DNA of 63,930 nt from an uncultured Gemmatimonadaceae bacterium (GTDB taxonomy: Bacteria > Gemmatimonadota > Gemmatimonadetes > Gemmatimonadales > Gemmatimonadaceae), in assembly GCA_955652635.1 (NCBI GenBank), contig CATPBN010000103.1, forward strand, positions 1-63,930. The letters run 5' to 3'. Positions 42,817 through 51,255 of this stretch are shown in pieces (position 1 is the first letter of the stretch; each line of letters begins with the position of its first letter). The notes under the pieces are model-generated. The model did no database searches. It was not told the origin of the DNA and saw only the letters and a program-made list of their open reading frames with translations. Position numbers and translations under genes: made by a program.

Positions 42817-43833
42817 ATGGCGCGTGACATAATCTATTCGCCTGCCTGGTGGATTCCCGGCGGTCATCTGCAGACTTTGTGGGGGAAGCTTTTCCGGCGA
42901 CAGACGCCAGCGCCGACAGTCCGGGAGCGTTGGAATACGCCCGACGGTGACTTTCTGGAGATACATCGAGTGTCTGCGAAGCACGACGCTCCGCGAGTGT
43001 TGGTGCTCCACGGACTCGAAGGCACCGTGCGCTCCCACTACGCACAAGCTCTCCTCAATGAGGCGGCCAGAAGAGGGTGGGGAGCCGATCTGTTGGTTTT
43101 TCGTTCCTGCGGTTCAGAGCTGAACCTCACTCGGCGGTTCTATCACTCTGGCGAGACCAGCGATGTCGCGTTCGTTCTCGACAAAATAGTGGATGAGTTT
43201 CCCGCGTCCCCGCTCGCTGTTGCGGGCGTGTCGCTCGGTGGGAACGTCTTGCTGAAATTTCTCGGCGAGCGGGGTGAAGCCCTTCCTCCCCAACTCAAAG
43301 CTGCTGCCGCGATTTCAGTCCCCTTCGACCTTGCACGCTCTTCCAGGCGGATCAATCGTGGATTCTCGAAGTTCTACCAGCGATTCTTTCTGAATTCACT
43401 TCGGAAAAAGGCTCAGGAAAAAACACAGCGGTTTCCGGATCTCGCTCCTCGGGATCGGATAGCCGCCTTAAGGACTCTGGAGGATTTTGACAACCTGATC
43501 ACCGGCCCTTTACATGGATTTCGGGATGCGCAGGATTATTACGCTCGTTCGAGCTCATTGCGCTATTTGACAAACATTAAACTCAAAACGCTACTATTGA
43601 GTGCGGTGGATGATCCCATGCTTCCCCCCGAAGTGCTAGACGAAGTTCGCGATGCGGCCAGAGACAACCCCGCACTCGAGGTCGACTTCGTTGAAAGGGG
43701 GGGCCACGCTGGTTTTATCACTGGCTCGGTGCCATGGCGCCCGTTTTATTATGCGGAGCACCGGGTTGGAGAGTTCTTCGCTCACCAATTTGACCTGAGT
43801 CCGGCGCCTGAAGCTTTGGCCAAGCAATCGTGA
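42817..43833 (+). CDS. YheT-type alpha/beta hydrolase
   Basis: 338 residues. N-terminal PAWWIPGGHLQTLW, typical of the YheT/ABHD1-3 family, oxyanion HGLEGTVRSHY, nucleophile Ser in GVSLGGNVLLKF, Asp in LSAVDDPMLPPE and His in RGGHAGFI. Family members hydrolyse lipids or short esters; the bacterial substrate is not settled. No signal peptide. It is followed 7 bp later by the dienelactone-hydrolase lipoprotein, so the two are probably co-transcribed, and diverges from the ArsC-fold gene. Confidence 0.9.
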   Translation: MARDIIYSPAWWIPGGHLQTLWGKLFRRQTPAPTVRERWNTPDGDFLEIHRVSAKHDAPRVLVLHGLEGTVRSHYAQALLNEAARRGWGADLLVFRSCGSELNLTRRFYHSGETSDVAFVLDKIVDEFPASPLAVAGVSLGGNVLLKFLGERGEALPPQLKAAAAISVPFDLARSSRRINRGFSKFYQRFFLNSLRKKAQEKTQRFPDLAPRDRIAALRTLEDFDNLITGPLHGFRDAQDYYARSSSLRYLTNIKLKTLLLSAVDDPMLPPEVLDEVRDAARDNPALEVDFVERGGHAGFITGSVPWRPFYYAEHRVGEFFAHQFDLSPAPEALAKQS

Positions 43834-43840
43834 GGAAAAC

Positions 43841-44755
43841 ATGAGAACCAAAGATCGCGGTGTCAGAATCGGGATGACGTTTTGCCTCGCAGGCCTGGCG
43901 TGTACCACCAACAAGATCGTACCGACATCTGACTCGCATTCCGGGACGGATCACGCTCCGCCGTCTAACTCGACGACCATGGCAACCGCACCTCAAACGC
44001 AGGGATTGCCACCCGATGCCGCGGGAGCTCTCTCTCGACTGGGTAGCTCGCCCCGACATGGCGAATGGGTGACCGTTCGTACCGGGGGCGGAGACAGCCT
44101 GAGAGCATGGGTGGTTTACCCGGAGAGGAGCACCAAGGCACCTGTGATCCTCGTCGTGCACGAGGTGTTCGGGTTGTCTTCCTGGGTTCGAAGTGTGGCA
44201 GATCAGCTGGCTGCTGACGGGTTTATCGCGATCGCGCCCGACCTGCTTACGATGAAAAATGTTCCGGAGGGACCGGACAGTGTTGTCGCGCCTCTCGCAG
44301 TCGCCGCTATAAGATCACTCGATCCGGCTTGGGTTCAACGACAGCTCGACGCAGTCGCCCAGTATGGGATGTCCTTACCCGCCGCACAGAAGAGATACGG
44401 CATCGTCGGCTTCTGCTGGGGCGGGGGAATCTCATTCGCGCACGCCGTGCATTCTGCCTCTCTTGGTGCTTCCGTGGTTTACTACGGAGTATCACCGGCG
44501 ACAACAGACCTCGAATCAGTCCGTGCGCCCATCCTTGGGTTGTATGGCGGCAGTGACGCACGTGTAGATGCGACTATCCCGCCGGCAGATTCGGCCCTTC
44601 GTCGACTTGGTAGGACGTACGAGCACACCGTTTTCCCAGGTGCCGGACACGGATTTCTGAGACAACAGAGCGGGATGGATGGGGCCAATCTCGTCGCTGC
44701 ACGAGCGGCGTGGCCGGCCACCGTAGCGTGGTTCAGAAAATACCTGGAACCATGA
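43841..44755 (+). CDS. Dienelactone-hydrolase-family lipoprotein
   Basis: 304 residues with a lipobox (CLAGLAC) and a Ser/Thr-rich linker to about 55. The catalytic Cys is in VGFCWGGGISF, with Asp in YGGSDARVDA and His in PGAGHGFLRQQ, the Cys-Asp-His triad of dienelactone hydrolases. HEVFGLSSWVRSVADQLAADGF is the family's N-terminal segment. Being exported, it more likely acts on extracytoplasmic esters than in aromatic catabolism. A short 43-bp gap follows to the NfeD-like gene on the same strand. Confidence 0.87.
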   Translation: MRTKDRGVRIGMTFCLAGLACTTNKIVPTSDSHSGTDHAPPSNSTTMATAPQTQGLPPDAAGALSRLGSSPRHGEWVTVRTGGGDSLRAWVVYPERSTKAPVILVVHEVFGLSSWVRSVADQLAADGFIAIAPDLLTMKNVPEGPDSVVAPLAVAAIRSLDPAWVQRQLDAVAQYGMSLPAAQKRYGIVGFCWGGGISFAHAVHSASLGASVVYYGVSPATTDLESVRAPILGLYGGSDARVDATIPPADSALRRLGRTYEHTVFPGAGHGFLRQQSGMDGANLVAARAAWPATVAWFRKYLEP

Positions 44756-44798
44756 GCACGGTTGGCCTCAGTCTTAATCCGGATACGCCCTCGACCGA

Positions 44799-45332
44799 GT
44801 GACAATCCTACGCATAGTTTTTCTCGCGTCGTTCATCGGTGGGCTGCTGCTGGCGGTATTCGCCATGCTGCACGGCGTGGAACACGCGAGGAGAAACCGC
44901 TCGAAGGCGCCTTCTCCGTTCTTCAACCTGCCAGCGATTGCCGCATTCGCCGTAGGCTTTGGAGCGGCTGGCTATCCCCTCGTCTCCCGCACTCGACTAC
45001 CGTCCTGGGCCATCCTACTGATCGCCATCGGGAGCGGTGCGCTTGCCATCAGCGGAATGATTACACTCCTCGCGCGATGGGCTCTACGCGGTGCAGGTCA
45101 TCCTGCCGCGGAGACCGATGAGATCCAGGGCCAGCTCGCGGTAGTCACGCAGGAGATCGCGCCCAGCAGTACCGGGGAAATCGCCTACGAGCATTTGGGC
45201 CGGCAGCTCCGAATCCCCGCGCGGGCGTTGAGCGAGAGGCGATTGTCCGTCGGTGCGGAAGTCGTCATCGACAGGATCGAGAACGGTATTGGTTTCGTCG
45301 AGGAGTGGTCCATCGTCGAACAGCGCCTCTAG
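44799..45332 (+). CDS. NfeD-like membrane protein with OB-fold tail
   Basis: 177 residues: three hydrophobic segments (about 5-25, 45-62 and 67-90) and a soluble C-terminal domain (about 105-177) with the OB-fold pattern of NfeD proteins (EIQGQLAVVTQEIAPSSTGEIAYEHLGRQLRIPARA, VVIDRIENGIGFVEEW). NfeD proteins usually partner with stomatin-like proteins at the membrane, but no stomatin gene is adjacent. GTG start at 44799; no obvious ribosome binding site. It ends 1 bp from the convergent small gene. Confidence 0.7.
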   Translation: MTILRIVFLASFIGGLLLAVFAMLHGVEHARRNRSKAPSPFFNLPAIAAFAVGFGAAGYPLVSRTRLPSWAILLIAIGSGALAISGMITLLARWALRGAGHPAAETDEIQGQLAVVTQEIAPSSTGEIAYEHLGRQLRIPARALSERRLSVGAEVVIDRIENGIGFVEEWSIVEQRL

Positions 45333-45333
45333 A

Positions 45334-45627
45334 TCACCCGGTCTTCGGACTCCGAACGTAGACCATTAACCACTCCGGCCAATTTCCGGTCAGATCGAAG
45401 AAGTCGTCGAAGTAAACGAGACCACTCTCCTCGAGATCGCCGATCAGCTGGGGTAGGATATCGCCCGAAGGGAGTGGGCCCAATACGACCAGGCCCTCCC
45501 CGACCCGGAATTCGTCGGCGGTAAGATTGTACCGTTCATCGATTGCGCCACGTGCTATCCCGCTACGCTCGAAGGCGCTCTGACGAATGAGGACGACCGC
45601 ATGACCGTGATCAAGCTCCAGCGCCAT
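45334..45627 (-). CDS. Small protein of unknown function
   Basis: 97 residues, acidic and hydrophobic, with no signal peptide, cysteine or recognisable motif (VVLIRQSAFERSGIARGAID, VVLGPLPSGDILPQLIGDLEESGLVYFDDFFD). The proximity of D, E and F residues gives a soluble, compact-looking protein. It sits between the convergent NfeD-like gene (1 bp) and the divergent mnmG (62 bp). I cannot assign a family; amino-acid usage looks genuine rather than a shadow frame because no other gene covers this stretch. Confidence 0.55.
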   Translation of the reverse strand: MALELDHGHAVVLIRQSAFERSGIARGAIDERYNLTADEFRVGEGLVVLGPLPSGDILPQLIGDLEESGLVYFDDFFDLTGNWPEWLMVYVRSPKTG

Positions 45628-45689
45628 GATTTATGTTCGATTAGAGACTAACTGAGTCGGGTTTTGGTCGTGATGCTTATCTTTAATGT

Positions 45690-47621
45690 ATGCCCGAATC
45701 GAGTGATTTCGAGGCCGAGTTCGATGTAGTTGTCATCGGAGCCGGTCACGCCGGAACTGAAGCTGCCGTCGCCGCAGCCCGCCTGGGTTCTCGAGTAGGA
45801 CTCATCACTAGCGCGCTCGAGACGATCGGCCAAATGTCGTGCAACCCGGCGATCGGTGGAATTGCGAAAGGAACTGTCGTGCGTGAGGTGGACGCGCTCG
45901 GTGGAATAATGGGCAGAGCTACAGATCTCGCTATGCTCCAGTTCCGTATGCTCAATCGTAGCAAGGGCCCGGCGGTATGGGCGCCACGTGCACAGTGTGA
46001 TCGCGGGCTTTATCGGCGCGCGGTAAGATCGCTACTTGAAGAGCATAAAAACCTGCGTACCGTGCAGGGGACTGTCGCGCGGCTTTTGCTTGCGCAGGAC
46101 GAAGGGCGTGTACTCGGCGTCGAGACTCTCGAAGGCAGACGCTTTGGTGCGCGGGCGGTCGTGATCACTACGGGTACTTTCCTTCGCGGTCGGATCCACA
46201 TTGGCACTGAAACCCGCCTTTCGGGTGGCCGCGCTGGTGAAAACGCAACCACGCACCTTGCTGAACAGCTGGAACAGGCAGGACTTACTGTTGCCCGGTT
46301 TAAGACCGGAACTCCGCCGCGCATCGACGGACGCTCAGTCGATTTCTCCCAATTGGCACGCCAGGAAAGCGAGATCGAGCAGTTCGACTATTCGTGGTCT
46401 CATTTTTGGCGCTTGAAGCGCCGCAATGGATCGGACACAAGGCATCCCGCACAAATGCCGTGCTGGATCACTTACCTCGAGGCAGAGGGGAAGCAGATAA
46501 TCAAAGAAAATATTGCCAAATCCGCGATGTATGGTGGTGCCATCTCCTCGCGTGGGCCTCGATACTGCCCATCCGTAGAAGACAAGATTGTGAAGTTTCC
46601 TGACGCGGAACGACATCAGATTTTTCTCGAGCCCGAGGGACACGATACCTCCGAGCTCTACGTGAACGGTTTGTCGACCTCCCTTCCCGCTCCGGTGCAG
46701 CTCGAGATTCTGCGATCAATCAAAGGACTATCGAACGTCGCAATGAACCGCGCTGGCTACGCGATCGAATACGACTACTATCCGCCGACGCAGCTCGATT
46801 CCTCGTTGCAAGTGAAGGCCATACGGGCACTCTATTTCGCCGGCCAGATTAACGGTACCACCGGCTACGAGGAAGCTGCCGGTCAGGGAATTGTTGCCGG
46901 ATTGAACGCAGCGCTTTCGACACAGGACGGGAAGCCACTCGTTCTTGGCAGAGAGACTTCCTACATAGGAGTTCTTGTTGACGATCTGGTCACGCGTGGC
47001 GTCGACGAGCCGTACAGGCTATTCACTTCGCGCTCCGAGTTCAGGCTTACAGTTCGTCAGGACAATGCCCTGCGACGCTTGGGCGGTATCGGGCTCGGGC
47101 TCGATCTTTATTCCGCCCCCGAGCAGGAAACTATCAGCACGAGGCTAGGTCATGAGGATTCAGCGCTTCGACTCGCAGAAACGACGAGCATACAGCCGAA
47201 CGAGGCGGCGTCGATCTTGGCAGCCGTTGGAAGCGCTGACTTATTGCAGCCCGTCAGAATCGTGGAAGTGGCGCGGCGTCATGATGTTTCGCTTCGGGCT
47301 TTGCTCGATGCAGTAGGGCAGGGTGCCGATCTCGATGATGAGGCGCTCGTCACCGCGGATCTGGAAATCAAATACGCTGGCTACTTCGAGCGCGAAAGAG
47401 CGCAGGCCGATCGCATGCGTCGCATGGGCGACTTCTCTCTCGATAACGATCTCGAATACAGCGAGATGCAGTCGCTATCGATGGAGGCGAGGGAAAAGCT
47501 CTCGAATGTAAAGCCGCGGTCGCTCGCTCAGGCTTCGCGAATTCCTGGTGTCAGCCCGAGCGATCTGCAGAACCTCGTCATCGAGGTGGAGCGCCGTCGG
47601 CGGCTCGCTGCTACGCGATAA
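45690..47621 (+). CDS. mnmG: tRNA uridine-5-carboxymethylaminomethyl(34) synthesis enzyme MnmG
   Basis: 643 residues, FAD enzyme that with MnmE modifies the wobble uridine of several tRNAs. FAD motif VVIGAGHAGTEAAVAAARLG, CNPAIGGIAKG, RGPRYCPSVEDKIVKF and AGQINGTTGYEEAAGQG are typical. The C-terminal helical domain (about 550-643) binds tRNA and MnmE. Length is normal. In many bacteria mnmG lies beside rsmG and parAB near the origin; here three unrelated genes intervene before parA and rsmG is absent. The stop region overlaps the convergent EamA gene by 11 bp. Confidence 0.96.
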   Translation: MPESSDFEAEFDVVVIGAGHAGTEAAVAAARLGSRVGLITSALETIGQMSCNPAIGGIAKGTVVREVDALGGIMGRATDLAMLQFRMLNRSKGPAVWAPRAQCDRGLYRRAVRSLLEEHKNLRTVQGTVARLLLAQDEGRVLGVETLEGRRFGARAVVITTGTFLRGRIHIGTETRLSGGRAGENATTHLAEQLEQAGLTVARFKTGTPPRIDGRSVDFSQLARQESEIEQFDYSWSHFWRLKRRNGSDTRHPAQMPCWITYLEAEGKQIIKENIAKSAMYGGAISSRGPRYCPSVEDKIVKFPDAERHQIFLEPEGHDTSELYVNGLSTSLPAPVQLEILRSIKGLSNVAMNRAGYAIEYDYYPPTQLDSSLQVKAIRALYFAGQINGTTGYEEAAGQGIVAGLNAALSTQDGKPLVLGRETSYIGVLVDDLVTRGVDEPYRLFTSRSEFRLTVRQDNALRRLGGIGLGLDLYSAPEQETISTRLGHEDSALRLAETTSIQPNEAASILAAVGSADLLQPVRIVEVARRHDVSLRALLDAVGQGADLDDEALVTADLEIKYAGYFERERAQADRMRRMGDFSLDNDLEYSEMQSLSMEAREKLSNVKPRSLAQASRIPGVSPSDLQNLVIEVERRRRLAATR

Positions 47622-48507
47622 CTTCCAGCCGAGTCGAACTCCATTGTATCAGCAGTACGGCGGCAGCAATCAGAATGCCGCCAACAAGAATAGTGATGTT
47701 TGGGTGATTTCCGAGTACCGCCACACCCAGCATTGCCGTGAAGAAAGGCTCGACAGTCGCAATTATGGAGGTTCTCACTGGCCCAAGAGTTGATAAACCT
47801 TTTATCAGGGTAGAAAACGCAATCACGGTCGATACCAACGCGAGTACGAAGATGTTCGACCACACTGGCGCGCCCATAGGCAGATAGAATTCCTCTGCAA
47901 ATAGTGCAGCGATGACGAAGGTGACCGCTGCTCCTGCCACCAGTAGAAAAGTTGAAACAAAAGGTGGTACTCCTTGCTGAAGGTGCTCGAGTGATGGCAA
48001 GTATGCCGAGTAGAGCAGTGCGGAACCAAGAGCGAGTATTACTCCAACAGGGTTCAACTTGTCGGTAGAGGGTGCCCCCACCATTACCGTGACGCCGACA
48101 AGAGCAAGGGTCAGCGCGATCGCGCGCATTGACGTCAGCTTTTCGGTTCGTCGCATCGCCGCGACCAATGCGACCCACGCCGGATAGGTATAAAAGAGGA
48201 AGGCAAGCGGACCAACTGGTATGTATTCGAGTGCGTGCAGACTTAGGTATGTGATTAGCGCCTGCCCAAAGCCGCCGATCAACAGGAGCTGCACAAGACG
48301 TTGCTTAGGTACGGATCCGAGCTGCCTGACGCCAATGATCGCAAAAAGCAGCACGGCACCCAGCACGTAACGCCATGCCATCGCGGTGAGGAGTGGAACT
48401 CCGGCCCTCGTAATCAGAACGGTGAGCACAGAGATCGACCCAAAGCTCACTGCGGATACCACGATCAGCAGTGTCGCGCGACTGATTGAAGTGGCCGAGG
48501 ATTCCAT
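47611..48507 (-). CDS. EamA/DMT-family transporter
   Basis: About 298 residues, ten predicted membrane helices in two EamA repeats (LLIVVSAVSFGSISVLTVLI; GVILALGSALLYSAYL), each with the AxxxGxxxxxxR-like helix patterns of drug/metabolite exporters. Export of amino acids or metabolites is common in the family, but the substrate cannot be told. The start is uncertain: ATG at 48507 is adopted because it lies just before the first helix; an ATG at 48543 is the alternative. It overlaps mnmG at the 3' end and diverges from the Kir channel. Confidence 0.88.
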   Translation of the reverse strand: MESSATSISRATLLIVVSAVSFGSISVLTVLITRAGVPLLTAMAWRYVLGAVLLFAIIGVRQLGSVPKQRLVQLLLIGGFGQALITYLSLHALEYIPVGPLAFLFYTYPAWVALVAAMRRTEKLTSMRAIALTLALVGVTVMVGAPSTDKLNPVGVILALGSALLYSAYLPSLEHLQQGVPPFVSTFLLVAGAAVTFVIAALFAEEFYLPMGAPVWSNIFVLALVSTVIAFSTLIKGLSTLGPVRTSIIATVEPFFTAMLGVAVLGNHPNITILVGGILIAAAVLLIQWSSTRLEVIA

Positions 48508-48593
48508 CGCGGGAATGTAGCGTTGGTCAACAATCGTGGCCATTTTTCCGAAGCGATCCGCAACGCAAAGCAATTCTTCAGGACAGATCTCCC

Positions 48594-49574
48594 GTGACAT
48601 CACCCATATTCGCCGATCAGCCCGTGCCAGTTCCAAGGAGCTCGGAGGAAGAGTTCAAGGATCTTGGTTTCGGAACAGAGGTCGCGCGAGGCGCACGGCA
48701 GCGATTATTGAATCGCGATGGGACCTTCAATGTAGTTCGCGAGGGCCTCAATCCACTTTCCGCATTGAGCCTCTACCACTGGTTGCTCACGATTTCGTGG
48801 TCAAAGTTTCTCGGCTTCATCACAGCAACGTACGTCGCAGTCAATGCATTGTTCGCAGTGGCGTTTCTCCTCTGTGGGCCGGACGCTCTTCAGTCCGCCT
48901 CCGGGAGCTTTGCCGGTCACCCATTCTATCGGGCATTCTTCTTCAGCGTCGACACGTTCGCGACGATTGGATACGGAAATATCATCCCGGTTGGAGTCGC
49001 TGCAAATACGCTCGTCACGATCGAGGCGCTGGTCAACATTCTCGGGATAGCGCTCGCGACAGGTGTGATCTTCAGCAGATTTTCGCGCCCCTCTGCAAGG
49101 ATTGTTTACAGCCGCAACGCGATTGTCGCTCCTTATCGCGACAAGACCGCTCTCGAGTTCAGAATTGCGAATGGAAGAACCAGTCAGCTCATTGAGGTTC
49201 AGATCCAGGTTATTCTCACCAAACTCGAGCAGGTCGACGGAAATAGTGTGCGCAAGTTCTACGACCTGGACCTGGAGCGTCACCGCGTTGTTTTCTTCAC
49301 ACTTAGCTGGACGGTTGTCCATCCAATCGATTCGAGCAGTCCCATGTGGGGGCTTACGAGGAAGGATCTTCTCGACGCCGATGCAGAGGTGTTGATTCTT
49401 CTCACAGGAATCGATGAAACGCTTTCGCAGACTGTGCATTCACGGTCTTCCTACAAGGCGGATGAGGTTGTGTGGGGCGTAAAATTCGCGAACATGTTCC
49501 TGCGGACCGAGACGGCTGGAATCGTCGGCATGAACCTGGGCAGAATTCATGAGGTCGAAATTGTTCGCAGCTGA
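48594..49574 (+). CDS. Inward-rectifier (KirBac-type) potassium channel
   Basis: About 326 residues: two membrane helices (about 66-88 and 130-150) flanking a pore loop with the potassium filter TIGYG (in ATIGYGNII), then a cytoplasmic Ig-like beta domain (about 165-320) with ELRMEE-like RNGRTSQLIEVQIQVI. The TIGYG-plus-Ig arrangement is that of KirBac channels. The GTG at 48594 with AGGA about 11 nt before gives a soluble slide-helix N-terminus (RSSEEEFKDLGFG); the longer frame is rejected. Located in the inner membrane and likely sets potassium leak; gating ligand not visible. Confidence 0.92.
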   Translation: MTSPIFADQPVPVPRSSEEEFKDLGFGTEVARGARQRLLNRDGTFNVVREGLNPLSALSLYHWLLTISWSKFLGFITATYVAVNALFAVAFLLCGPDALQSASGSFAGHPFYRAFFFSVDTFATIGYGNIIPVGVAANTLVTIEALVNILGIALATGVIFSRFSRPSARIVYSRNAIVAPYRDKTALEFRIANGRTSQLIEVQIQVILTKLEQVDGNSVRKFYDLDLERHRVVFFTLSWTVVHPIDSSSPMWGLTRKDLLDADAEVLILLTGIDETLSQTVHSRSSYKADEVVWGVKFANMFLRTETAGIVGMNLGRIHEVEIVRS

Positions 49575-49644
49575 AGGGTAGGATGTACAAGCTTGCAGAC
49601 TTTGACGTCTTACATGGTACCCACTTCATCCTCGAGGAACTGAA

Positions 49645-50373
49645 ATGAGACGTGCTATCAAATTCTGGGCTTGGATGGCGCTCTTAGCGCCATTAACGGT
49701 ACATGGACAAGACAGTCGAGCGCCAGGCGACCCCATCCCCCAGATTTCTGTGGTTGGAAGGGGAGAGATCAAGGTCTCGCCAGATCGCGCCACGATACGG
49801 ATCAGTGTACAGACTCGGGCAACAACTGCTGCGGCGGCTGCTGCGGACAACGCGAATAAGCAACAATCAGTAATTGTGGCGTTGCGCGCGCTGGGTCTGG
49901 GAAATGATCAGCTTTCGACGATCAATTACAATGTCTACCCTGAACAGCGCTACGAGCAAGGCAAGGAACCTGTGATTTTCGCGTACAATGTCACCAACAC
50001 AATTCTCGTCGATGTTCGAAACCTGGGTCAGGTCGGACCAATAATTGACGCAGCGCTTTCACACGGAGCGAACATGATCACTTCGCTTCAATTCTATGCG
50101 TCGAACACCGAGACAGCTCGACGCACTGCTATCGCGTCGGCGATAGAAAAGGCTCGGGCTGACGCGGATGCGGCGGCGCGTGCGGCGCATGGATCTCTCG
50201 GGACCCTTCTTGGAATTGAAATTGGCTCTTACTCCCCGCCTCCTCCGCGACCAATGATGATGATGAGCAAGGCAATGGCGGGCGCCGCACAGGCAGATAC
50301 TCCGATCAACCCAGGTGAGGAAACGCTCTCCGTAGAAGTGAGCACTCGCTGGCGGTTCATACCTGGCCAATAA
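49645..50373 (+). CDS. SIMPL-domain (DUF541) periplasmic protein
   Basis: 242 residues with signal peptide (MRRAIKFWAWMALLAPLTVHG). The SIMPL pattern follows: ISVVGRGEIKVSPDRATIRISVQT, NYNVYPEQRYEQGKEPVIFAYNVTNTILVDVRNL and a final LSVEVSTRWRF strand. Family members include YggE/BP26-type proteins, linked to oxidative stress but without a defined activity. A Pro/Met-rich loop (SPPPPRPMMMMS) near 200 is unusual and might bind metal. It ends 5 bp before the first parS-like site, so it is not part of the parAB transcript. Confidence 0.85.
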   Translation: MRRAIKFWAWMALLAPLTVHGQDSRAPGDPIPQISVVGRGEIKVSPDRATIRISVQTRATTAAAAAADNANKQQSVIVALRALGLGNDQLSTINYNVYPEQRYEQGKEPVIFAYNVTNTILVDVRNLGQVGPIIDAALSHGANMITSLQFYASNTETARRTAIASAIEKARADADAAARAAHGSLGTLLGIEIGSYSPPPPRPMMMMSKAMAGAAQADTPINPGEETLSVEVSTRWRFIPGQ

Positions 50374-50377
50374 CCTA

Positions 50378-50391
50378 TTTCCACGTGGAAC
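50378..50391. promoter_or_regulatory. parS: parS-like site 1
   Basis: TTTCCACGTGGAAC, a near-perfect palindrome matching the chromosomal ParB consensus GTTCCACGTGGAAC at 13 of 14 positions. It lies between the SIMPL gene and parA, 26 bp centre to centre from a second copy. Confidence 0.85.
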
Positions 50392-50403
50392 AGTGTTACA
50401 TTC

Positions 50404-50417
50404 GTTCCACGTGGAAA
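50404..50417. promoter_or_regulatory. parS: parS-like site 2
   Basis: GTTCCACGTGGAAA, 13 of 14 positions of the same consensus, with the 12-bp core TTCCACGTGGAA intact. It is about 50 bp before the parA start, so ParB loading here could also repress parAB. Confidence 0.85.
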
Positions 50418-50466
50418 CCACCCTGCCGGGTCAGTAGATTACGCGCCATACCTTTACGTTGAATTC

Positions 50467-51255
50467 GTGGCGCGAATAATTGCAATTGCAAATCAAAAAG
50501 GTGGAGTAGGAAAAACGACGACTGCGGTTAACCTCGCTGCAAGCCTTGCTGCCGCTGAGCAACGGACTCTCCTCGTCGACGCTGATCCCCAAGGGAATGC
50601 TACAAGTGGCGTCGGCCTCCAAAAGGAAAACGTACCGCTTACTCTTTACGACGTCCTCGTCGGAAACTCAGATCTGGGATCGGCCCGTCAAACGAGCATC
50701 CAGTTTCAGAAGCTGGACGTCATAGGCGCGACTCCCGACCTGGCTGCTGCCGAGGTGGAGCTCATTGACAAGACCGACCGTGAGCACGTCATGCGGCAGT
50801 CCGTCCAGTCCCTGCGCCCTGAGTACGAATACATAATCATCGACTGCCCGCCATCGCTTGGGCTGATCACGATCAACATGTTGGCAGCCGCTGATGCGCT
50901 ACTCATTCCCGTGCAGTGCGAATACTACGCATTGGAGGGTTTGTCTCAACTCTTGAACACTGTCCACCGCGTTCAGCACAGTGCGAACGAAAAACTAGGT
51001 ATCGACGGAGTCTTGTTGACGATGTACGACTCCCGGCTAAATCTCTCGAGACAGGTTGCCGACGATGCTCGCGAGTACTTTGGACCGAAGGTGTTCAACA
51101 GCGTCGTACCCAGAAATGTCCGACTCGCGGAAGCGCCGAGCTTCGGCAAGCCGATCATTCTCTACGATGCGGCCTCGGTCGGTGCACAGGCTTACATGAA
51201 TGTCGCCAAAGAATTGATTGAGCGAACCGAGCAAGGAGATAACGGTGGCAACTGA
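50467..51255 (+). CDS. parA: Chromosome-partitioning ATPase ParA (Soj)
   Basis: 262 residues, deviant Walker ATPase that forms DNA-bound gradients to move ParB-parS complexes. Deviant Walker A KGGVGKTTTAVN, LLVDADPQGN, and IIDCPPSLGLITINML. It lacks the N-terminal HTH of plasmid ParA, so it is the chromosomal (type Ib/Soj) form. GTG start at 50467. Directly upstream are two parS-like palindromes; parB follows with an 11-nt overlap. Two parS sites beside the genes are typical of the origin-proximal locus. Confidence 0.96.
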   Translation: MARIIAIANQKGGVGKTTTAVNLAASLAAAEQRTLLVDADPQGNATSGVGLQKENVPLTLYDVLVGNSDLGSARQTSIQFQKLDVIGATPDLAAAEVELIDKTDREHVMRQSVQSLRPEYEYIIIDCPPSLGLITINMLAAADALLIPVQCEYYALEGLSQLLNTVHRVQHSANEKLGIDGVLLTMYDSRLNLSRQVADDAREYFGPKVFNSVVPRNVRLAEAPSFGKPIILYDAASVGAQAYMNVAKELIERTEQGDNGGN

